Source: JBFHES01 sp041584015 (GTDB taxonomy: Bacteria; Bacteroidota; Bacteroidia; Bacteroidales; M50B96). Taken from it: a stretch of 6,289 bases of DNA. This document shows positions 1 through 5,964 of this stretch, piece by piece (the stretch's first letter is position 1; the number at the start of each line of letters is the position of its first letter). The notes beneath the pieces were generated by a model that saw nothing but the letters and a program-made list of their open reading frames with translations, searched no databases and was not told the DNA's origin. The translations under genes and the position numbers were made by a program. The stretch lies in assembly GCA_041584015.1 (NCBI GenBank), contig JBFHES010000262.1:1-6289 (forward strand), written 5' to 3'.

Positions 1-792
1 GATATTAGAACCGTTCGCGATGAAGCAGGAAAAGTTTACTGGCCATCACAAGGTGTGAATCAAATAGGCAATATGCTTGCAGGCGAAGGCTATCAGTTTA
101 ACATGCGCAATGCAGCAAGTTTTACCTATCCTGCCGAAGGAGTTACTTTTGCGAAAAGCTACAGCAATTACCAAAACACCAGCTATTATAGCAATGAGGT
201 GAATACCGGAAACAACATGACCATTTTGGTTCCTGCACAAGCATTAACAATTGAAGCAATGGAAGGTGACGAATTTGCAGCATTTAACAGCAACAACCAG
301 CTGGTTGGTGCAGGTGTTTACAATGGCAAGCAAGTAGTTATTACCGTTTGGGGTAACGACGAAATTGACATGAAGAATGCATTGCAAACCGAAGAGCCAA
401 TTATCCTGCGTCATTGGTCGAGCTACACCGGAGCAGAACAGACTATTGCTGTAAGCGAATGGGCAGAAGGTAATGGAGCCTACAAGCCAAACAGTATTGC
501 CATAGCTGGTAAGGCAGAAATAAATGCTGAGAGTTTAAGTATTCGTTTAGTGGCCTATCCAAACCCTGTTGTTAGTACAGCAACGGTTTCTTACAATACT
601 GTAGAAACAGGTTTAGTAGGATTGGAGCTTTTTAATGTACTGGGAGCTAAGGTTAAAAACTTGCTTTTAGAACAGCAATCAGCCGGAAGTCATGAGCTAA
701 TTATTGATCTGTCAAGTCAAGAGCCGGGTGTTTATTACATCAAGCTCCATGTGGATAATCAAGAGCTAACGCATAAAATTACAAAGATTTAA
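1..792 (+). CDS. T9SS type A sorting domain-containing secreted protein, 3' end (5' partial)
   Basis: The reading frame is open from base 1 to a TAA at 790-792, giving 263 visible residues; the true start lies left of the window. The in-frame GTG at 55 is an internal valine: the codons before it encode sequence continuous with the domain (KVYWPSQGVNQIGNMLAGEG is broken by starting there). Three parts are visible. Residues 1-50 resemble a segment common in Bacteroidota secreted proteins, with a G-x-VYWP start and a GEGYQ motif. Residues about 67-174 are a divergent copy of module A, which occurs three times in the convergent gene. Residues 181-263 are a T9SS type A sorting domain (AYPNPV, then LFNVLGAKV, then PGVYYIKL, ending KITKI). 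The inferred fate is Sec export to the periplasm, then outer-membrane passage by T9SS with removal of the C-terminal domain. Substrate or function is unknown. A strong hairpin terminator follows the stop codon. Confidence 0.93.
   Translation, partial: DIRTVRDEAGKVYWPSQGVNQIGNMLAGEGYQFNMRNAASFTYPAEGVTFAKSYSNYQNTSYYSNEVNTGNNMTILVPAQALTIEAMEGDEFAAFNSNNQLVGAGVYNGKQVVITVWGNDEIDMKNALQTEEPIILRHWSSYTGAEQTIAVSEWAEGNGAYKPNSIAIAGKAEINAESLSIRLVAYPNPVVSTATVSYNTVETGLVGLELFNVLGAKVKNLLLEQQSAGSHELIIDLSSQEPGVYYIKLHVDNQELTHKITKI
199..522 (+). repeat. Module A, divergent fourth copy (A0)
   Basis: The stretch GDEFAAFNSNNQLVGAGVY aligns without gaps to GDYIGAFYLTNGVYTCGGY of copy A2 in the convergent gene, and both are followed by TVWGND. 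The later KDGF-x-x-G-E-x-F-x-W-x-x-W part of the other copies corresponds here to KNALQTEEPIILRHW. The cysteine of CGGY is replaced by alanine and the first tryptophan of WxxW by leucine. Boundaries are approximate. Homology is inferred by eye from motif order and spacing. Confidence 0.7.
541..789 (+). other. T9SS type A C-terminal sorting domain
   Basis: This is the C-terminal ~83 residues of the + strand protein. It has the YPNPV opening, a central GLELFNVLGAKV strand-turn and the DLSSQEPGVYYIKL strand, and it ends at KITKI. This is the standard layout of the Por secretion tail domain (TIGR04183 type), a beta-sandwich recognised by the T9SS translocon and normally removed by the sortase-like PorU when cargo is attached to the surface. 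Confidence 0.95.
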
Positions 793-810
793 AATATCTT
801 AATTTAATAT

Positions 811-850
811 GAAAGCCCGTTTCAATAATTTGAAACGGGCTTTCTTTTTT
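811..850 (+). terminator. Rho-independent terminator of the + strand gene
   Basis: A perfect 14-bp inverted repeat (GAAAGCCCGTTTCA at 811-824, its complement at 831-844) encloses a 6-base loop and is followed by six T residues at 845-850. It starts 19 bases after the + strand stop. Read on the - strand the same stem forms, but what follows is a mixed A/T stretch rather than a clean T tract, so termination of the convergent gene here is possible but weaker. Confidence 0.9.
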
Positions 851-894
851 AAAGCAAATGCAGTTTTATCTTGTATTTATCTAAATGAAGAGAT

Positions 895-3800
895 TTAGAT
901 TTTTGTGATTTTCTTAATCAGTACTTCATTGTTGGTTGATGCTTTTAATAAGTAAACTCCGGGCTTCATGCTTGAAACATCAATTATGTAGTCTTCATGA
1001 TCAAGAGCTCCTTGTAATTGTTGATGCTTAATGCTTTGTCCGGTAATCGTGAATAGCTCAATTAGAAGATCATTCGTGTTTCCAGTAATTGAAATGTGTA
1101 AGTTCTCTTTAACTGGGTTTGGGTAAATGTTAATAGTCGATTCTGCGATTGAATTTTCTACCGCCAGCACTTGTCCTTGATTAAGCGTGAATGATAACCA
1201 ATTGACTGAAGGGGTTTCGGTACTTAGAACCACTTGTAAGGCTTCAGACTGTAAACCCGCTTTTTCAACCTGAACGTAGTAAGTTCCATAGCTCAATTGA
1301 TCAAAATTGAAAGAGCCATTTTCATCACTAAGCTTGAAATTCATCGCATTCATTTGATCATCATATAATAAGACAACTATATTTCTAGCCGGAGTATCGT
1401 CTGGTTTGGCGGCAGGAAACCAATCCTCATTAAATATATTGGGGTCGTAGTTTTCGTCTGTTCCTAAAAGAACGGTACCACTAATGCTGCCTGGTCCGGC
1501 TGTGTTTATGGCCTGATTGATTTCTACATTAACAGCGGTAGTATGGGCTACAACATGCACCCAGTTGGCGTTTTCCCAGTTTTGCTTATTTACATAATAA
1601 CCGGGTATGGCATCGTCCTGATTTGGTTTAGGTATGGCATACAATAAATAATCACCGCTATGCAATCCTTCAATACCAAAGCTTCCATCGATAATTGGGC
1701 ATTTATTAACAGCCGAATATCCACTGGCTGTTTGTTGATATAACAACATTATTCCCATAGCCAGATTGCTTTTTGTTCCTAAGCTAACAGTTCCTGATAA
1801 GCTGTTGGTTTGAACACTGTCAATGGCACTCGATCCGCCAATTGCAAAAAATTGTTGATTTGGATAGCTGCTCTGATAAGTGGCAACAGCAGGATGCTCA
1901 AGATTCGTGCTTGCATCCCAAAACTTCCAGCTAAATTCATCTCCAGCTAAGAAACCATCAATAGTTGTAGTTGCAGAGTTATCAGCATAGGCAAGGATTG
2001 TGCTACCTGTAGCTTGCCATATACAATAGCCTCCGCACTTAAGTACTCCGTTAACATCATAAAATACGCCAATGAAATCGTTTTCTGCTATGGCAGCACC
2101 GTTAACTTGTAGGTTGGCATTTGCTGGTAAATGAATGGAATGACTGTCACCTGAAAAACTCATGTCCCAGGCAGGAAGAGTTGTATAATCAACAAAGGTG
2201 TTGAACTCAACGGAGCAATTTACCATATCGCTAACAGTTAGCGAGTAATTGCCATAATCACAATTAATTAGATTTTGGTTCACACTTCCGGTAGACCATA
2301 AATAGGTATAGGGTGCAGTACCGCCACTAATGGTAACATTAATTGAACCGCCGGTTCCGCTTGTGATGTCTGCGCCTGTGCTAATAAAATTGGCTGTGAT
2401 TTGGACCGCATCAAGTACCTCAATGCTATCGGTGTAGGAATCACCATTTGCGCCGTTTGCAGTAACTGAATACATACCGGCAGTTATGTTGAAAATGCTG
2501 TCGCCCGTGCTTCCATCAGACCATTGAAAAGTAAACGGTGCCACGCCAACAGTGTTTTCAACCCAGGCACTTCCGGTTGCAGAATTGTAACAGCTAGATG
2601 CGCTTGATAGAAGTGTAAAATAGAGTGAAGGAGCCGAATAGTCCAGAACAAACGATTTGACTGCTGAACATCCCATAATGTCGGTGACAGTTAGAAAATA
2701 TGTTCCGGGAACAAGATTATTAATTGATGAAAGTGTTGATCCAGTGCTCCAGGAATAAGCATATGGAGGTGTTCCTCCACTAACAGCAACTATAATGGCT
2801 CCATCCGATCCGTTTACAGGATCAACATGTGTAATGGTTTCGTTAATGATTATTGAATCAGCTGCCTCAACTGTCAGACTCAAATAAATATGATTGTCTA
2901 ATATGTTAAAGCTGTCAACAACCGACATTCCATTCGTGGTATATTCACCAACTGCAGGCATGGTGGCATCGTAAATAGCATTTAACTGGCTTATTGCTCC
3001 TGAAGCATTTCTCCATGTTTTCCAGAGAAATGTTTCACCATTTTCAAATCCATCTTTTAATCCAGTTGAGCTATCATTACCCCAAACGGTTACGGGTGTT
3101 ATTATCGAGCTGTTTATTACTTCGCTGTAACCACCGCATGTATATACACCGTTGGTCAGATAGAATGCTCCAATATAATCACCTGTTTGGATAGCCGCGG
3201 AATCGATTGCTGTAGTTGAGATAAGAACTGTATGATTGATGCCTGTATTTGAATAGGTCCAAGGCATTACCGGCGATGGTTGTGTTGCATTATCGCCAAT
3301 AGTAACATCATAAACTCCGGGGCATAAGTTTTCTATATCTTCAGTTGTTGCGCCATTAGACCAACTGAAATAGTAGGGTACATATCCTCCACTAATACTC
3401 AGGTCGATACTCCCATCGCATGCATTTACACATGACTCGTTGTTGATGATCGCAGTCGTAGACAGTGGAGTAAAAGGTTCAGATAATAAATAGCTAAACT
3501 CAGCAGAGCAAGCATTCGCATCGGTAATGGTGAGGTTATAAAAATTGGCATTTAATGCACTTAGGTCTTCGGTAATTGCTCCATTCGACCAGGCAAATAT
3601 GTAAGGTGCTGTACCTCCGCTTGTGCTTAGGTCGATCCATCCATCGCTATTACCAATTGTGCTAATGTTGTAGTTGTTGTAATTTGAAAAAAGAGGATTC
3701 GGGTCTATGGCTTCTGGACCATTTATGGTAAGGTTGACAATTGTTTGTGTGTACAATTGATACATGGATAAGGCATTCGCGTTAACAATTCTGGAAGATC

Positions 3801-5949
3801 CGTTCGTATTAAAATGATCGGTGTCTGGCCAGGTGTCAAGATAGTTTGGAAGGGCGATGGTTTGTACTCCACTGCTTGCTCGCCAAATCCGCCAGTTAAA
3901 ATATTCCGCTTGTTCAAAACCGTCTTTAATTGTTGTACCAATATCGTCGCCATAAACGGTTAAATTGATTGTTGCTCCTGTATATTCGGCGTAACCACCA
4001 CATTGGTAGTTTCCATCTTTGCTATAGAAGAGTCCAATATAATCTCCATTTACAATTGGCACACCATCAATGCTAATTGTATTTGGTGGTATGTTAATTA
4101 CATGTGTTTCTGAGCTTGTAATATATGTCCATGGAAGTGTACTTGATTGGAGAACCTGATTAGCATCATAAACGGATAAACCATAGGTGCCACTGCATAA
4201 ACTATCCAGGTCTTCACTTACGGCCCCATTCGACCATTGATAGGTATAAGGGGCATATCCTCCTGAAATACTTACATCAATACTACCAATGCAAACCAGC
4301 GGACAAATATTGTGATCGATATTGGCACTTGTAATGAGCGCTTGCGGTTCGCTATAATAACCCACGGTGGTATAAAGTTTATACTCACAGCCCAAACTAT
4401 CGCTCACGGTGCAGTTGTACGAATTGTTTTGCAGGTTAGAAAGATCTGCAATCGTATCGCCTGTTGACCATAAATAGCTGTAGCCTCCACTACCTCCACT
4501 TACTGTTATATCAATTGAGCCAAGGGTACTCAAAACAGTATCTATTGGCAATATCTCGTAACTTGCCATAAGAGCAGCAGCTTGTGTTAGCGCTACAGAT
4601 CCTATGAAATTATTAGAATTACTGTCTGTTACTGTGACTGTATAAGTGCCTGCCGGGAGATTTTGAACGCTCGCCGTTGTATTACCATTTGACCACTCAA
4701 TACTGTATGGTGGTGTACCTCCAGTTATTGTTACTTCAATTCCACCTGTAGAATCTCCTGCACATAAAATGGTATCCGTAATCGCAACTGATGCCAATAA
4801 TGGACCCAGAGATGTAGGATTGTCAACGGGCATATTCGGAAAGCCTGATCCAGAAGTGCTTGCTCCAAGGCTAAGCCCTTGATCAATATAGTTACATAGT
4901 GCCCCAGCTTGCTCAGGATTATTTATTCTACCAACAAATTGTTGATTATTTCGTGCAAGATAAATCTTATTATCATTTGCTATCTGAAGATAGCCACCAT
5001 TATTCGTTGAAAGTGTGCCAACAACTACTTCAGACGCTTGCACTGCTGTAGCTGTGCCAAGAGAAACGTCCCATTGTCTCAGTTCATTTCCCCATCGTTC
5101 GCTTCCATATAGGTATTGACCGTTTGCTGAAAACTCCACGCCATAGCAATCGTTATAGTTTGTACCTGTTAGTGCTACGTAGTTAGACAGAACTCCGGTT
5201 GAGCGATCAAAGTCAAAGACTTCATACATATCCTCACCTTCAATGGCTGCTGCAACCATATCGCCTGTTTGCGATACTTTTAAACAACCTCTTGAAACTG
5301 CGGTACCGCCGTTCAACACAATTCCAATAGTACTTGTTACAGGAATTGGATTAACGCCGCTTGCGCTCACATGGTAAGCAACATAATTAGCATTGCCCCA
5401 ATCGTGTGCCAATACCCAGTAATCTATTCCGTTACTATGCTTAATAGCTGTAAGCTTTTCGGTGCAAGTGCTTAACAAATTAATGTTCTTAATTCCTGGC
5501 ACAACATCACCATAGCCACTATTTAGGCTAAAGTCGATTAGTGAGTAATTTAAACCATTGGTACCTAGATTGGCATCAACGGTAAAAATGTAATAGCTAA
5601 AACCGTTAGCGGGATTTTTAACTAAGAGTGCACTTTGTGTTGATGATGGGTCGCCAAGTAGACTGCCACCTGGAGAGCTATTCATTGAATTTGGCATAGG
5701 TGCGTAATTAGATCCCCAAACTGTAATACCATCAGTAAGGCAAATGAGATCACAAGTAGCTGTTGTAAGCATTGCGTAACCTTCACCTAAGGAATTGGCC
5801 GAATAGGATACCGTTGGGTCGCCATTGGCTTGGAGGTTACACCAACTCATCTGAGCTGAACCGCAATACCAAAGGGGTAGCGCATTTTGTGAAATAATAA
5901 TTCCGTTAAAAAGGAAGCTAAGGACTAAAAGCGTTAAAAGTCTTTTCAT
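895..5949 (-). CDS. Large mosaic T9SS-secreted surface protein: beta-propeller, SprB-type repeats, module A copies, CTD
   Basis: A complete 1684-residue gene with start ATG at 5949 and stop TAA at 895-897. Order of parts: signal peptide 1-20; beta-propeller-like domain about 24-380; SprB-type repeats at about 386-456, 462-530 and 537-600; module A1 605-728; repeats 736-822 and 828-890; module A2 894-1016; repeats 1024-1104, 1108-1180 and 1182-1254; module A3 1258-1381; carboxypeptidase-regulatory-like domains 1382-1482 and 1486-1590; T9SS type A sorting domain 1604-1684. The ATG is chosen because a signal peptide follows at once and the upstream gene ends 15 bases before it. SprB is the mobile gliding adhesin of Flavobacterium, and its repeat unit is widespread in Bacteroidota surface proteins; the unit alone does not prove gliding. 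An adhesive or structural role at the cell surface is inferred. No catalytic motif was recognised. No frameshift or truncation was seen. Confidence 0.96.
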   Translation of the reverse strand: MKRLLTLLVLSFLFNGIIISQNALPLWYCGSAQMSWCNLQANGDPTVSYSANSLGEGYAMLTTATCDLICLTDGITVWGSNYAPMPNSMNSSPGGSLLGDPSSTQSALLVKNPANGFSYYIFTVDANLGTNGLNYSLIDFSLNSGYGDVVPGIKNINLLSTCTEKLTAIKHSNGIDYWVLAHDWGNANYVAYHVSASGVNPIPVTSTIGIVLNGGTAVSRGCLKVSQTGDMVAAAIEGEDMYEVFDFDRSTGVLSNYVALTGTNYNDCYGVEFSANGQYLYGSERWGNELRQWDVSLGTATAVQASEVVVGTLSTNNGGYLQIANDNKIYLARNNQQFVGRINNPEQAGALCNYIDQGLSLGASTSGSGFPNMPVDNPTSLGPLLASVAITDTILCAGDSTGGIEVTITGGTPPYSIEWSNGNTTASVQNLPAGTYTVTVTDSNSNNFIGSVALTQAAALMASYEILPIDTVLSTLGSIDITVSGGSGGYSYLWSTGDTIADLSNLQNNSYNCTVSDSLGCEYKLYTTVGYYSEPQALITSANIDHNICPLVCIGSIDVSISGGYAPYTYQWSNGAVSEDLDSLCSGTYGLSVYDANQVLQSSTLPWTYITSSETHVINIPPNTISIDGVPIVNGDYIGLFYSKDGNYQCGGYAEYTGATINLTVYGDDIGTTIKDGFEQAEYFNWRIWRASSGVQTIALPNYLDTWPDTDHFNTNGSSRIVNANALSMYQLYTQTIVNLTINGPEAIDPNPLFSNYNNYNISTIGNSDGWIDLSTSGGTAPYIFAWSNGAITEDLSALNANFYNLTITDANACSAEFSYLLSEPFTPLSTTAIINNESCVNACDGSIDLSISGGYVPYYFSWSNGATTEDIENLCPGVYDVTIGDNATQPSPVMPWTYSNTGINHTVLISTTAIDSAAIQTGDYIGAFYLTNGVYTCGGYSEVINSSIITPVTVWGNDSSTGLKDGFENGETFLWKTWRNASGAISQLNAIYDATMPAVGEYTTNGMSVVDSFNILDNHIYLSLTVEAADSIIINETITHVDPVNGSDGAIIVAVSGGTPPYAYSWSTGSTLSSINNLVPGTYFLTVTDIMGCSAVKSFVLDYSAPSLYFTLLSSASSCYNSATGSAWVENTVGVAPFTFQWSDGSTGDSIFNITAGMYSVTANGANGDSYTDSIEVLDAVQITANFISTGADITSGTGGSINVTISGGTAPYTYLWSTGSVNQNLINCDYGNYSLTVSDMVNCSVEFNTFVDYTTLPAWDMSFSGDSHSIHLPANANLQVNGAAIAENDFIGVFYDVNGVLKCGGYCIWQATGSTILAYADNSATTTIDGFLAGDEFSWKFWDASTNLEHPAVATYQSSYPNQQFFAIGGSSAIDSVQTNSLSGTVSLGTKSNLAMGIMLLYQQTASGYSAVNKCPIIDGSFGIEGLHSGDYLLYAIPKPNQDDAIPGYYVNKQNWENANWVHVVAHTTAVNVEINQAINTAGPGSISGTVLLGTDENYDPNIFNEDWFPAAKPDDTPARNIVVLLYDDQMNAMNFKLSDENGSFNFDQLSYGTYYVQVEKAGLQSEALQVVLSTETPSVNWLSFTLNQGQVLAVENSIAESTINIYPNPVKENLHISITGNTNDLLIELFTITGQSIKHQQLQGALDHEDYIIDVSSMKPGVYLLKASTNNEVLIKKITKI
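898..1140 (-). other. T9SS type A C-terminal sorting domain
   Basis: Residues 1604-1684 of the large protein. Visible landmarks are INIYPNPVKENLHISI, then LIELFTITGQSI, then IDVSSMKPGVYLLKA, ending KKITKI. These match the Por secretion tail (TIGR04183-like). The last five residues, KITKI, are identical to those of the convergent + strand protein. Confidence 0.95.
1180..1806 (-). other. Two carboxypeptidase-regulatory-like (CnaB-like) beta-sandwich domains
   Basis: Residues about 1382-1482 and 1486-1590. Each opens with a SGTV-x-LGT strand (SLSGTVSLGT and SISGTVLLGT) and has a central strand of IMLLY or IVVLLYD type. Each then has a D/N-G-S-F...L-x-x-G-x-Y turn (DGSFGIEGLHSGDYLLYAIP and ENGSFNFDQLSYGTYYVQV). 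The first carries a YYVNKQNWENANW tail, a pattern I recognise from Bacteroidota secreted proteins that place this pair just before the sorting domain. The likely role is a rigid spacer between the repeat region and the C-terminal signal; no substrate is implied. Confidence 0.78.
1807..2178 (-). repeat. Module A, copy A3
   Basis: Residues about 1258-1381. It starts LPAWDMSFSGDSHSIHLPAN and carries DFIGVFYDVNGVLKCGGY, then IDGFLAGDEFSWKFW. The aspartate-to-CGGY-cysteine distance is 14 residues (D1291, C1305), as in A1 and A2. It has an extra cysteine just after CGGY (C1309) and replaces the V-x-G-x-D segment by AYADN. It directly precedes the beta-sandwich pair. Confidence 0.8.
2188..2880 (-). 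repeat. SprB-type repeats 6-8
   Basis: Three units at about residues 1024-1104, 1108-1180 and 1182-1254. Units 6 and 8 show the full pattern: GSDGAIIVAVSGGTPPYAYS with WSTG, then PGTYFLTVTDIMGC; and GSINVTISGGTAPYTYLWST, then YGNYSLTVSDMVNC. Unit 7 is degenerate: the SGG is VGV (VGVAPFTFQWSDG) and the D-x-x-x-C ending is missing. The sequence matches the SprB repeat family (PF13573-like). Confidence 0.88.
2902..3270 (-). repeat. Module A, copy A2
   Basis: Residues about 894-1016. It starts MPWTYSNTGINHTVLI, then GDYIGAFYLTNGVYTCGGY, TVWGND, KDGFENGETFLWKTW and a closing YTTNGMSVVDS. D924 and C938 are 14 apart, and W976/W979 form the WxxW. It follows SprB unit 5 with no linker, as A1 follows unit 3, which suggests that unit plus module was duplicated as one piece. 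Confidence 0.83.
3280..3744 (-). repeat. SprB-type repeats 4-5
   Basis: Two units at about residues 736-822 and 828-890. Unit 4 carries GWIDLSTSGGTAPYIFAWSN and TITDANAC. Unit 5 carries CDGSIDLSISGGYVPYYFSW and a LCPGVYDVTI strand. Unit 5 lacks the usual D-x-x-G-C ending because module A2 starts there. Unit 5 has cysteines C840, C844 and C876 at exactly the spacing seen in unit 3. Confidence 0.87.
3766..4137 (-). repeat. Module A, copy A1
   Basis: Residues about 605-728. It starts LPWTYITSSETHVINIP, then GDYIGLFYSKDGNYQCGGY, TVYGDD, KDGFEQAEYFNWRIW and a closing FNTNGSSRIVNANAL. D636 and C650 are 14 apart, and W686/W689 form the WxxW. The aromatic-rich sequence and alternating hydrophobic pattern suggest an all-beta domain (inference). 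Confidence 0.83.
4150..4794 (-). repeat. SprB-type repeats 1-3
   Basis: Three units at about residues 386-456, 462-530 and 537-600. Unit 1 has GGIEVTITGGTPPYSIEWSN and LPAGTYTVTVTDSNSN. Unit 2 has GSIDITVSGGSGGYSYLWST and NCTVSDSLGC. Unit 3 has GSIDVSISGGYAPYTYQWSN and LCSGTYGLSVYDAN. All match the SprB repeat pattern G-S-I-x-V-x-x-S-G-G-x-x-P-Y-x-Y-x-W-S-x-G. Unit 3 has cysteines C549, C553 and C585. Confidence 0.9.
4810..5880 (-). other. N-terminal beta-propeller-like domain
   Basis: Residues about 24-380. Landmarks are GEGYAMLTTATCDLICLTDG, ITVWGSNYAPMPNS, SSTQSALLV, SYYIFTVDAN, EKLTAIKHSNGIDYWVLAHD, YGVEFSANGQYLYGSERWG, LQIANDNKIYLAR and a closing GSGFPNMPV. This is the propeller-like domain I recognise at the N-terminus of many Bacteroidota surface proteins (blade-like 'EFSxNGxYLY' and 'DNKIYLA' strands). 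Function is unknown; a protein- or glycan-binding scaffold is the usual guess. It has several cysteines (29, 37, 66, 70, 162, 222, 268, 352), which fits an exported fold with disulfides. Confidence 0.8.
5890..5949 (-). other. Sec signal peptide
   Basis: Residues 1-20: a K2-R3 positive start, a hydrophobic core from L4 to I19, and a small residue S20 before Q21. Cleavage after S20 would give an N-terminal glutamine, as is common for signal peptidase I substrates in Bacteroidota. Confidence 0.88.
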
Positions 5950-5964
5950 AGTTTTAGTTATTAG
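5950..5964 (-). promoter_or_regulatory. Translation initiation region of the large gene, no Shine-Dalgarno
   Basis: The 15-base gap reads CTAATAACTAAAACT before the ATG. It holds no G and therefore no GGAGG-like site, but is A-rich close to the start, which is the usual arrangement in Bacteroidota. The short gap to the upstream stop suggests both genes share one transcript. Confidence 0.65.

Noticed and set aside
46..240. Open frame of 64 codons on the - strand inside the + strand gene
   Set aside because: It is antisense to a frame with clear domain content and has no recognisable protein features of its own.
879..900. 8-bp inverted repeat ATCTAAAT / ATTTAGAT across the stop of the large gene
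   Set aside because: The stem is short and AT-rich with no T tract after it on the - strand, so it is too weak to call a terminator.
2994..3194. Open frame of 66 codons on the + strand inside the large - strand gene
   Set aside because: It is antisense to module A2; its composition is His/Arg/Leu-rich and has no domain, so it is a shadow frame.
3723..3953. Open frame of 76 codons on the - strand in another frame of the large gene
   Set aside because: It overlaps module A1, which is conserved at protein level in the main frame; there is no sign of a frameshift.
199..4137. Inverted copies of module A as a possible site for DNA inversion between the two genes
   Set aside because: The copies are similar only at protein level; I see no long identical DNA stretch, recombinase gene or inverted-repeat recombination site.
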